A DNA stretch of 64,000 nucleotides from Haemonchus contortus (Eukaryota; Nematoda; Chromadorea; Rhabditida; Trichostrongylidae). Location of the stretch: contig LS997564.1 in assembly GCA_000469685.2 (NCBI GenBank), forward strand, positions 32,188,843 through 32,252,842, written 5' to 3'. The notes under the pieces are model-generated. The model worked only from the letters and a program-made list of their open reading frames with translations, made no database searches and was not told the DNA's origin. Of this stretch, positions 1 through 10,600 are shown piece by piece (position 1 is the stretch's first letter; each line of letters starts with the position of its first letter). Both the position numbers and the translations under genes were made by a program.

Positions 1-1050
1 TCCTTTCGGTGTCATTGACCCGTTGGTCTTTGGGTAAGTTAGTAAGTTATACCCTTGTTGATACCTCGCCATGTTCGAGTAAGAATATCGAACTATCCCT
101 GTTAGCATACGTTTATTCCCTTGGAGCCTTTCGTTATTGTTGGACTTCACTTGGCAATTTTCAAGGCTTCCTACTCCAGTTTGACTTTTTGAGAGGTAAT
201 GATGACACATATCGATTCTTCTGTTACTCAAATACTTTAGCGACGAGAGGTTTACCGTAAAGTAACTACTTATTGCTCCCTGAACTCTTTTTGTTTTGAC
301 GTTGATCGCAAATAGAAAAATCTCCAGGAAGGGCAAACGCATAATCTTCAACAAAGGATTTAGTATTTTTGGCCTTGATCAATCTTGGGATGCGCCAACA
401 CAGTCGGTTTTCATTTAGATATTTCATGGAGTTTGAATGCTTTATGACCTTTGCTTCGAAGTGGGGTGAGGGAAGGTGAGGAATTCTGAAGTCAGTGCTT
501 CCATCCTAACAAGTCTAGAACAGAGGCGAACCCATGAACCTCCTGTACGGCCCAAATAGGCGGTCCTTCGATCTCCATGCAATGCACAGAGGGCTGTTTC
601 AAGTAAAAATCAGTCTAGGATTAAGGGGCATAGAAAAGTAACCATCACTTTGGAACGGTTGAGCCAGTGCCGCTCGTCTCTGCATCGAGGAAATCTAGGT
701 TGGATTTGAGATAGCCATGATTTCGACTTTTGCCTAGAATCATTAAGGAATTTAAATGACCATTCTACTCTTATTTAATCATCTGCGGTCTGTCATTTCA
801 GAGTAAAACGATCATTTGAGTTCCTTACCAAATCTCGGTGAAAGTAGATATCGTGGCGCAATCGAAAGAAGTGATAATCGGATACTTCAGCACCATTTCC
901 GGGGACAGAGACGTATCGTTTATGTATGAGAATCGAACACGGTTCTTCTGCAGAAATTTACGTTCCCTTGCCCAGTAGATGTGCGAGAATCCCCAGTAAA
1001 TCGGGGAATTCTTGCGACTTCTTCGTCGTCAACAAAATCGCCCTGGAATC

Positions 1051-1163
1051 GCCATAAATCGTGCTGTATCGACAAATGTTCTTAATAAATCAGTTCTATG
1101 GTAGAGGAGCCGCAGCACAGCGGCTGCTACATGCGTCAGCCGCTCTCGCCAGCGATTTATGGC
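1051..1163. promoter_or_regulatory. inverted pair of GCCATAAATCG sites in a CpG-rich patch
   Basis: GCCATAAATCG at 1051-1061 recurs exactly as its reverse complement at 1153-1163. The core GCCATAAA/TTTATGGC is the site preferred by posterior Hox (Abd-B class) and caudal homeodomains. Between them is a CpG-rich stretch with a GCCGC...GCGGC inverted repeat. It lies 6.4 kb beyond the lin-39 stop, so it could be a regulatory element of lin-39 or of a neighbour. Confidence 0.35.
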
Positions 1164-3134
1164 CGCGACGATTCTCGACGCCAATTTTTCGTAGCGACGA
1201 TTTTCTCAGCTCATCATTGTTCTCCCCCTCCCCCATGTTTTCCCACCTTTCAATGGCAGTCGTAAATCAATAATAACAACCATTCAAACTGATAAATATA
1301 AGGTCGTTAAAAGGGGGTTAACGAGTACCCATCCATTAGCAACTGATAAAAGGCGATGGCTACGAATCGATAGTGCCATAGAACCATGCTGGCTGCGTTA
1401 CACCGGGCTGTGTTTACCTTGTAAAATACGGAAAACTAGAAAGTAGAAAGTCCCGTTGTACTTTCTATCTTTTCGGGTCGTTTTGCCCTATTATGCCCTC
1501 CAAAACTGATTTCCGCTAGTATTTTACAGAGCTGGCTCAAGGTTGGTCAGGCAGAGAGCACAGAAATCTAGTGTTAGACTGGAAGAACCCATGGGCTGCA
1601 AGTCGACTGAGAGAGCTCCCAGATGGTTTTCGAAACTTGTTTGCCATAGAAACTGTTACAATTACTGGACTGATACTGACTTTTGATACTTAGCTCTTTT
1701 CAAATCCGAACCCGTCTTCCAACTTTTTATATCAGCGAATGTGACTGTGAGACTACTCCCTAAAATTGAAAGTGACTGATAGCGGTACCGATATGACGAT
1801 GTAGCCTCAATAATCCAGACAAAACTAGTAACTGAAGGTGTCAAAAGGTTCAATTCGAAGTATCTGGTAATGTCAGGACTTCAGTAGTAGTAAGAGATAA
1901 TCCAGCCACTAAAAGCAATCCACCAGTCTACCAGCCCAGCCAATCTGATGGGAACGAATCCACTTCTCCTTTCATGAGAGTCAACTCCTTAAACGCTCCC
2001 ATTTGTCTCGAAATTGGAGGAGACTCACTAAGCGAAATGGAAGATTGGCCGATTTCCAGAAATTGATTTTATCCTGAGGTTCTTCCTCACTGTCTTGTCC
2101 TTGTACTGAATGTTTTTACTTAGTGATTGGGTTCTTACTAGTAGCCTATATAACCAACGATTGGTTATAGTTGGAGTTTATCGTCGTAATCGCTGATTGA
2201 CCATTTGTAAGCAGTTGCTATGATACTATTCTCAGCTTACATCGCTACCCGACTCGAAACTCAGTCCGACTTCTTCCTTCCTACGTTAATTTGAAATGTC
2301 CGGGTTTCAAGGAAAATTTTGGGTAGGAAATTCACCCGTCCAAGTTATGTAACCTTCTTGTTCAATTCAGTGAAAAACAAACATCCCAGTGATAGGCTCC
2401 TGCTTTTTACTCTTGCATTTTAAATGTTTGTCATCCATAAGCTGCCATTCCATGAGCCCAGCCTTCTCAAAATCAAGCTTCCCGTGTTTTCAGTTTTCGG
2501 CTTTGTCCCTGTTGAGATTTCACACGTAGGTGAAGCGAGGTCAGTACACCTGTGTGAATGAAATTTGTTCGTCGTCGCATTTGAAGTGTGCCCGATAATC
2601 GTTACATTTTGAATGGCGGCCATATGTTATTTTTCGCGTCGACAATCGTTCGGTATAAATCACAAACTGGAGCGGCGGCACGGCGCCTGCCTCACGTCAC
2701 CATTCGGATTTATCGCTCCACCATCGCCCAATTCTTGGCTTGTTTCCGTCCGTGTTACGAGTTCTATGAGGATGAGAATTCGAATCGCCCGAATTGATTT
2801 GAGGCACTCCTCTGGGTAATCAGTGGGTCACATCAAAAGGCTCAGGGCAGGATTATTGGATGTTGAAGAACTCGAAAACCAATGGGAGTCTCATCAGAGA
2901 CATCTATTCATGCCTGAAGTTATGAATCGCAGTTTAGAAGCGGACTTCTAACCAAGTAATTAGGCTCGGCACAACGAGAGAGTTTTCCCTGAGGAAAGTT
3001 GCCAGCACCTCTCAACCTTCCCATCGTGACCTGTGCAATTCCTCTTAGGGTCCTTACAATTAGCCCAAAAAGCCAAGCAGAGATCTGAAGAGATCGCTGG
3101 AATCGTAAATACATTGTTTACCCAGTTCCTTCAC

Positions 3135-3250
3135 CCGCCAGCTAACTGTGCCCTCGACCGCGGCTAGTCGATTACCCCGCTCCGCCCCCGAGCCGTGATT
3201 GGTTGGCGGGCAATTACCGTAATCGATTTGGGCACCGCGGCTCAATGACG
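3135..3250. promoter_or_regulatory. CpG-rich patch with GC box and CCAAT-like motif
   Basis: CCGCCCCCG (GC-box-like) and GATTGGTTGGCGG (inverted CCAAT) sit close together with several CpGs, followed by ATTACCGTAAT. Composition suggests a constrained or promoter-like element, but no transcript can be proposed. Confidence 0.25.
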
Positions 3251-5563
3251 CTATTACGCCAGGTTCAAGGCTTCCTAATATCAGCGGGTAACAGTGAACT
3301 TAGGGCCCATTGAGTTAAAGCATTCCTGAGGGATACTGTAATTTAGACAAAGATGTATCGATCGATTCTGCTGCTAAGTAACGAGATCGATTTTAAGTGT
3401 ACGATTTGATGGCGCAAAGCTTTAAATGCCATTTCTTGATCGATATTTCATTTATTTCATATTTTAATATGTTCCCTCTCTAAATTCGTAACGTTGAATT
3501 GGCGAAGGGCGGCTGTGCATCAGTGCCGTGTTACTGTAATAATTTATTATCGTCGATGTCGATGGGCGGCCTTCAAAGTAGAGTTGCGTTGAGAAGTCGA
3601 CAACCATTGGAGACTTGAAATTTTAGATGTTTTTCGAATCTTAAACGCTCGGGTTTTTGAAAGTTTCTGTAGACAATTATGTAAGAAAAGGAAAAATGGG
3701 TATTCGTACGAAGATAAATGACCAAAATCGAAACCTGTTCGCCAGACAGTCCATCATGTATCTGAGACTGGAATGGAGACTGTAAGCTCACACTAGCCGG
3801 TAGCTGGTAGCCCAGGATCTGAGAGACATGGCTTACAGAGCCTTGAATAAATTTTTTCATTGTATTGAGCTTTTTTGCTTAGGTTTGTACTGTCTTACTA
3901 GCTTTTCAATTATTTAATTCGGAAAAAACTTAATTTCGGCGCTCACAAAAGTCCTCACAGGTAATATCAGCCATGTTCCGTGCTCCCTGCAAACAACTAG
4001 TGGAATTAGTCAAGCCTAAGAAGGGCTCCGAGCTGAGTCAGAATGGTCAGATTAAATATTATAGTTACGTGCTCACACCATACAACATTTCATATTAGGA
4101 CTTATTGGTACCCTTTCTCCCAACCGAACCTAAAGAAAATGCTTGGAAATTGAGTTGAGTTGAAGCCGAATCGATGCTATCATGCCTTCCCATCATTTTC
4201 ATGAATTGGGCCCTTTTCACATCCATTTTCCGGGTAAATCGATCGATTTGAGTTAGTGCAGCATCCCTCACCATTTTTCACGTTATTTTAGTCCAGCAGC
4301 TAGAAATTGGCCCACAGTTACTAGAGCCTTCCTACCTCCAAAGAGAAATCAGCCACCATCTATTCGGGTGAAGTCCTCTAGCTAATACTGACAAGATTTA
4401 TTTCATTTCGGATTACTTGAGTTTTACTCTAACTAGCTCCTACTTCTAGATCTTCGTCTTGACCAATTTTGGGTTTATTGGAAAATACATGCTTTTAGGA
4501 TTCCACTCAAGGAAAATTCAATTTTTACTCCGTAAACTCCCTGCCATATGAAATTTGAACAAACATCGTCTTTGAACAGTGCTTCAATCGCGCTGGAAGA
4601 TAGAAACATAGTGCTATGTACATCAGAATTTATTTCGAAAATAGACGACAATTTCAAAATTATTGCGATTTTTCTCTTCAGAAAGTTTCAAAAAGTAATG
4701 GAACCATCATGTGAATCATTTACCACATGACTTTTTGAAACTGATGACAATTCAAACCCCGCCAGTGAATTGAGAGAAAGGAGAGTAGCATAAATGTTAA
4801 ATGATGAGATGGGTAAGAGTGTAGCACTGCCAAACTGAAGTATAAGCCGTATTGGCACTCTTTGTGACCCCTTTTTTCATTTTCTGCAAATCATTTTGGA
4901 TGTCTCATTCCTATTTGGCCTTTGAGAGCGAGTTGAAAGTGACGTTCACTTTTAACAGTTCTTTGACCCAAGGTGATTTGCAGCCAAAAAACCACCTTAG
5001 ACCCGAATCGTTTTGAACCCGAATTTCTAACCAAGCCCAGGCAACAAAGTCTGAGAAAATCCAACAATTTTGAAAGAAAAGCAAGATCGCCAGCTTTGAA
5101 TAATGTACATTCATACTATTCACATCATTCCTAATCCACTGGATTTCCCGCAGCTCTTAGTCGAAGTTCATTTATCGTCAGTCAATGCCGGTCCAGTAAC
5201 AGACGGGCATTGATTGAGGCATGATGTACGGCATGTGCACTTTCCCTGTTCTACGGTTGACCTTTTACACCTCATAAGCTTGAGGTGTGCTCTAGGCTCA
5301 TAACTCATACAATATAAAGACCAACGACAACCACAGCCACGTTCTAAGCAGCATGATAACCGATTAACCGCCTCGAAAATATGCTTGACTCACCCATAAT
5401 AATAAATAACCTACTATATAATTACCATAGTGGAAACTGCTATACAAAGATTGTAGCCGAGCAATTGTTTCTAGCTTAGAATGAGGTTGACTTATGGTTC
5501 GACAGAATTTGCAGAATTTGAATGCATATTTCAATCAGTGCCTCATACTGGGCCATCATGAAC

Positions 5564-5645
5564 CACAGATATTATTAGAGGATCAAATGCCGGGCTGAAG
5601 CTCTTGGGAGTCGGCCCGGCATTTGATCCTTTGATAATATTTGTG
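5564..5645 (+). ncRNA. 82-nt hairpin with 32-bp stem
   Basis: The left arm (5564-5595) and right arm (5614-5645) pair over 32 positions around an 18-nt loop. The three non-Watson-Crick positions are all G.U wobbles if the + strand is transcribed, but A.C mismatches on the minus strand. Size and loop resemble a microRNA precursor. A short MITE is the main alternative: terminal inverted repeats would look the same in a single copy. No known miRNA seed was recognised. Confidence 0.35.
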
Positions 5646-6592
5646 ACTTCAACAAAGGCAATCAAGTGGATCAATTAGTTGGTAGCAGACTGACCTGAAG
5701 AAATGAAAACGCTAATCTTTACACTTGTTAGCCACAAGAATTTTTCAATTACCTAACCAACGCTACTGCACTTCTAAATGAAAGGCGAGTGGATGGAAAT
5801 AATGGAAATGGAACTACATCAACGCCTGAAACTTTTCCATCATCTCCATATTCCTCATGAATCCAGATGCCTGCTTGCTATTCCTCTCATAAGTTGTTCC
5901 CCTACCAAAGTCGTCGGAGAACACCGTTTGAGCAGAGACCTAGAGTGGTGTATGAAACGATCTGAGCCTAGTGCTTCAGCCTCGCGATTCAGATCACTCT
6001 TCTTTTCCAATAGTTCAGACCAGTGGTATTGCGAAGGTTCGCTGAAAACGATGTCAGTACAGCACAATGGATGAAGCACTAAATAGCTTGGTAGTCACAT
6101 TCTTTCCCGAGCTTTCCTAAGATTTTTCCTAGATTTGTACAAAATAGTCCACTATTAGATGACTCATTAATTTCATGAGATGCTACGATCCCTGTGGTTT
6201 TCACCTCGACGTATTTGAACTCCAGCAGCTCCTTGATTCTTTGCCAGCTCAGATCAGACGCATTAAGAGAAAGTATTACACCGTAGGAAGGTCAGACCCG
6301 ACAGACCGATTTGACGGGTAATGCTCTAAATTTTATCAAGAATTGAGTACGTAAAACCTTCCTTATTTTACCTCTTTTATTTTAATTTAACCCCTTGAAG
6401 TATGCTTTATAGCAGAAATCAATAAATCAATTGTTAGCTGCGTCAAATGCCCTTGTCCTGAACTCGGTGACCTGTAGAGAAGGAAGTTCAGGAGTGTTCC
6501 CAGAAATAGAAGTCCGCCCATACCCGTAACCCCCGATCGGCCCAATATCTTGAGAAATATGTTCTGTAATGTACAAAAACAAATCTTCATAC

Positions 6593-6598
6593 TTTATT
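6593..6598 (-). terminator. candidate poly(A) signal for lin-39
   Basis: The minus strand reads AATAAA here, about 1 kb past the lin-39 stop; a second AATAAA lies at 6376-6381. No closer canonical hexamer was noticed, so the 3' UTR would be about 1 kb and include the CA/GACA microsatellites. A nearer variant signal cannot be excluded. Confidence 0.3.
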
Positions 6599-6884
6599 CT
6601 CTGATACAGTAATGACGACAAAGGGGATGACGCAACCAAAATCACAATGGTAAATATGAAATGTGAACAGACGGATGGGAAACAGGAAAAGAGATAGACA
6701 AATAGCAGCAAATGCAAAAAAGAAAAAAGAAGGAGAGAAAGAGATAGCCGAGGCCAAACGAGGCAAAAAATAACTAGGCTCCTAAGAAACGACAAGAACA
6801 GGCCCATGGGTCATGAAAGTCGCAGGAATTACTTCCAATAATTAGGCTAGTTAGATAGCAAATCAGCCGGATAGTAAAATAGAC

Positions 6885-7160
6885 AAACAGACAGACAGAC
6901 ACATCACAAATAGACAACTATTACCTTAGAAAGTAACTTATGCATATATGTATATTTATAATTATGTATATATAGGTTGCACACACAAGAAGACGTACAC
7001 ACACATATATACCCTGTGAAGAAAAAAAGAAAAAGTACAGTACCTTGTTTTCGTGTTGGGAAACATACCTTGTTTGATGAGAGGAACCTTGTATGAAATA
7101 CACCCTGTGGGATGGCATAGTAACAGACAAACAGACAGACAGACATGCACACACACACAC
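6885..7160. repeat. GACA/CA/TA microsatellite cluster
   Basis: Runs of GACA appear at about 6889-6903 and 7131-7144, with CA dinucleotides at about 7147-7170 and TA-rich sequence between. The long minus-strand open frames here come from this repeat. The cluster lies 400-700 bp past the lin-39 stop and may be in its 3' UTR. Confidence 0.85.
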
Positions 7161-7324
7161 ACGCACACACAAATGGACAGACACAGACACAATAGACGAC
7201 GAGAAATAGCATGACGAAATAGGAGAAAACAGAGAAACAAAGAAAACGAGAGGGATCTACAACGAAAACGAACCAACGAAAGAATTTAAAGCTGCTTGTA
7301 AGCACATTTGGAATGACATAATCA

Positions 7325-7445
7325 TACATAGTATAAAAGCGAGCACACGTGGGCGGCGGTTGGTGGATGGCGCCATTGGCGCAACAGATGGCGGATGGTG
7401 CAACCGCCACACGCGCGTGTGCGCCACGCTCTCTTACGACCTTTG
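7325..7445. promoter_or_regulatory. CpG-rich patch in the lin-39 3' region with a 14-bp palindrome
   Basis: A perfect palindrome CACACGCGCGTGTG is at 7408-7421, with an E-box CACGTG at about 7347, TGGCGCCATTGGCGC, and TATAAAAG at about 7332 on the + strand. The patch begins about 145 bp past the lin-39 stop. It could be a 3' UTR stem-loop, an antisense promoter or a regulatory element. Confidence 0.3.
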
Positions 7446-7588
7446 TGATTGGTCGCTTTGATCAGCTACAGTAAGTGGTTGCAATGAAGCTGTGAAGCTT
7501 TTCTTTTTACGAGTAAAAAGTCAAAGGAGTAGAGTGAGTCGAACCCTTAAGCGTAAAGAACCGGAACTAAATGAAGACGCTATCAGCT

Positions 7589-7690
7589 TCAGAATTGATT
7601 CGAAAGCAGGAAATTCCGTGGAAATCCCAAATGCGCAAACGGTAACGGGCCCGTCGGGAACGGCATCATTTGCGGTGTGATCGGCTTGTC
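7589..7690 (-). CDS. lin-39: lin-39 exon 6 (C-terminal tail and stop)
   Basis: The acceptor is CTTTTCAG at 7691-7698. The exon encodes 33 residues starting [12 protein letters not shown] and ending LLSNQF, then TGA at 7591-7589. The residues DKP, MMPF and final NQF agree with the C. elegans LIN-39 tail as I recall it. This match independently confirms lin-39 rather than mab-5. The frame continues from exon 5 in phase 0. Confidence 0.93.
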   Translation of the reverse strand, partial: DKPITPQMMPFPTGPLPFAHLGFPRNFLLSNQF

Positions 7691-10600
7691 CTGAAAAGCG
7701 ATCAATTATCGATTGATTTGGAAGGAATAACATCGAAAAGAAACATATAAAAGCACTGCCAAAAAGCTATATTCGTTCAACACACTTTCGGTGTACACAT
7801 CGCATTTTACTTTCACTCCGAACCATAGAAATGTTTTAATGCATAACAATCCTCTACGTAATGGTGAGATTTCGGACATAGGACACAGGAAATCCTTTGG
7901 TGGCAGGTGACCCCTCCAGCATATGTCTGAGCTAGCCGTTGAACGGTTACTCAAAGATCGTTCCTGTGGTGGAGGGCGGGCTGTTCCTGAGAGCTCAAGT
8001 CCATTCACATCGAATCAAAAGGTGATCTCAATGAGCACCAGAGCTCTGCGTTGGAAGCCAAACGCACTGTGTATCCCAAGAGAGGGCATTATTTTGCTGA
8101 ACTATCCATGGCAGACGAACCAGAAGTTCCACTTGAAATCAGTCAGTGCTCTCCGAACTGGTATGAGATAAGTACGTGGAGGGGGAGCGAGGGGGGGGGG
8201 GGGGGGGGGGGGGAGGCAGATCTCATTCAATCTGCTAAAACAGATCATCTTCGGATTTTGGGGTTCTATTTCCTGCGAAGAAATCAGACAATTGATTAAC
8301 TACGTGAGTCCATGTTGTCCAGAAAGCAGGTCGATGGGAGCCTGTTGGGAGGTATTTTCAAGTGCTAGGAATGTCTATGGTCTCATGCTGTCAAAGTAGT
8401 TTCAAGGGATGAGAGGAGGATTCTCAGGAGGAAAGATAATGAATGAACCAACCACCATCGCTGATCCGTTGGCCAAGCCTAAGATTGACCTGAGCCACGG
8501 GTTAATCGCAAAGGGTAGGATTAATTTTTTCTGGGAAGGTATACATTGGAATAAGAAAGGGACCGACTCCCATCAAATTCGGGTAATGTCGCTATCTCAG
8601 ATACTATACCTTCATATGAACCCGACCGCGGGGAACGGAGGAGGTATAAGGAAAGCCGTGTACGGAGAATTTCAACGCATGGTTTAGAGGATCCATTCCT
8701 GTCCATCAAGACTATCATCGCTTATTGACGGGACATCTATATCTCCACCTAGCCGACTCCATAACTCTACTGGATGACAGAAGCTCCTTTCGGATAAGGT
8801 CCCACGAAATCACCAAGCTGGTAAAGCAATTATGCCTCCAAGAACTGCTTGGGCACTCCTCACCTGAACCTCTGATCGATTCTAGCGAAGCAGCAGAGAC
8901 TGGTGCCCTTCATTTGTTTCCCCTTCCCCGGTTACCATCCGTCACACGAAGGAAATGTCGCAACATTCGGGCAATATGCGACATCTGGGCGACGTTCTTT
9001 TGACGTAAGAGGGGTACAGATTTTTGAGACGATTTATTGCCATCGGAGGCCAACAAACACGTGCTTGGCTGCACAGACGATTGAACGGGTTTCCGGTTGA
9101 AATATGGACGAGCCTTTCTGAAGACGTGTTCGAGTTTCCCTACACTTAGTATCAATGAAATTTACGGCTGTCGTTACGCTTGTTTGCTTCGTGCCATCTA
9201 TGGAGAGTGGCCTTATTTCAGTTAGGGTAAATAATGAAGTCTTGGGGCGTTGATCTATTCCGTCTGAGGGATGCTCCCGCGCATTCGGGTTCCATTCAGA
9301 ATCGTAGTATCGAATGTGTACGAGGCCTATACAATGACTTGCAGCGACGTACAAGTCAGTTCCTTTATCCTCCCAGACGAGTCTGGTACCAACCAACCGG
9401 CCCCGGAAGGATGGAGGCTCTTTGTTGGCCTAGGCGGATATCGATCCGGTTCAGTCATCAAATTCTATAAAGTATTAGTGATATTGACCAGTGGTGATGA
9501 AGGGGCAAGTGACGGTCTAGGATCGATATCCGCCCAGGCCATCCGACCCTTGTATCCCTCGAGGGCCGTGTGGCCTGTGTGGATGTCGATCCTGGACCAT
9601 ATATAGGATTTTACGCTGTTCTTCTATTCTCCCAGAGAACCTAATACCAGGTAACCGGTGCCAGGCTCTCTGGGAGGATAGAAGAACGGGCTTGTACATC
9701 GGTTGGCCACGGCAAGGCGCTGTTGGGCTCTACGATTCTGAACGGAAGTCGACTGTGGGGCCATTCCACAACGGGAATGACCAACTTCACTGTATTCGAA
9801 GATAAAATTTCTTGATAATCACTGATAAAAAAGCAATGCAGAGAAGGAAATAACTCACTTTGTTTTCTTTTTTGTGCTTCATCCGCCTATTTTGAAACCA
9901 GATTTTTACCTAAATATGATAAATTGAGCAATATCCGTCTGATGATCAAACTTTGCTTCTTGACAGTCGAAAAGTTATGAAGGTAATTTAGGTAATTAAC
10001 GACGTGATGATTTTTTCCACCCGTTACCGTACTCGGAAACCGTGTTTCGAAATAATAAATGGGATTCAATTAACGAAGTTTTCATTCCTACAATGACCGA
10101 AATCTATTAATCAAGATCTATGGAACGTTTCAAGCCCATTAAGGTGAAACGATTCTCAATTCGGTGTCGGAACTGATCCCAAATAATCGCGAAAAAAGAC
10201 AGACTCTCCCCCTTCTCCACCAAAATAAGACCACACCAGGTTTCTCTGTGAATTTGAAAAAATCTTCACGAATGAGCTTACCTGCCGTTCTGTGAGCATC
10301 AACGAGTGAGCGATTTCGATTCGTCGTTTTCTCGTCAAATATTTGTTGAAATGGAATTCCTCAAAGACAAAATCCATAATTATATTGGCTCGGACATAAT
10401 TACCTTCAAACATACTTATAAAATAAATTGTAATATCTAGTTGATAAGTCAAGGGCAATTGTTGTGTAATGATAAGTAAGCTCTATCACCTAAGCACGGA
10501 CCAAGGAGCGAATCCGGGATCGATATCCGCCCAGGTCAAGCGAGCCTTCCATCTATTGGGGTCGGTTAAATAATACCAGTAGCATGTGGGAGGATGAAGG

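Larger units (their letters stand above)
1..5560. other. 3' flank of lin-39, no gene seen
   Basis: Only short open frames occur and none shows a recognisable domain. CpG-rich patches at about 1000-1215 and 3135-3250 differ in base composition from their surroundings. Otherwise I see nothing functional here. Confidence 0.5.
7691..9858 (-). other. lin-39 intron 5 with two SINE copies and a G23 tract
   Basis: This 2.2-kb intron lies between the recognition-helix exon and the tail exon. It holds a G23 homopolymer (8191-8213), a 5'-truncated SINE (9239-9453) and a rearranged inverted SINE dimer (9514-9765). No coding exon was recognised in it. Confidence 0.85.

Noticed and set aside
6427..7410. 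Minus-strand open frames of 126 and 168 codons
   Set aside because: They arise from purine-rich and CA/GACA repeats and encode low-complexity Phe/Leu/Cys/Val sequence.
7332..7754. TATAAAAG at about 7332 and 7746 as promoters
   Set aside because: The second resembles the SINE motif GATAAAAGCACTG and both may be chance; no transcript can be supported.
9034..9606. Open frames on both strands around 9.0-9.6 kb
   Set aside because: They are translations of SINE copies 1 and 2, not genes.
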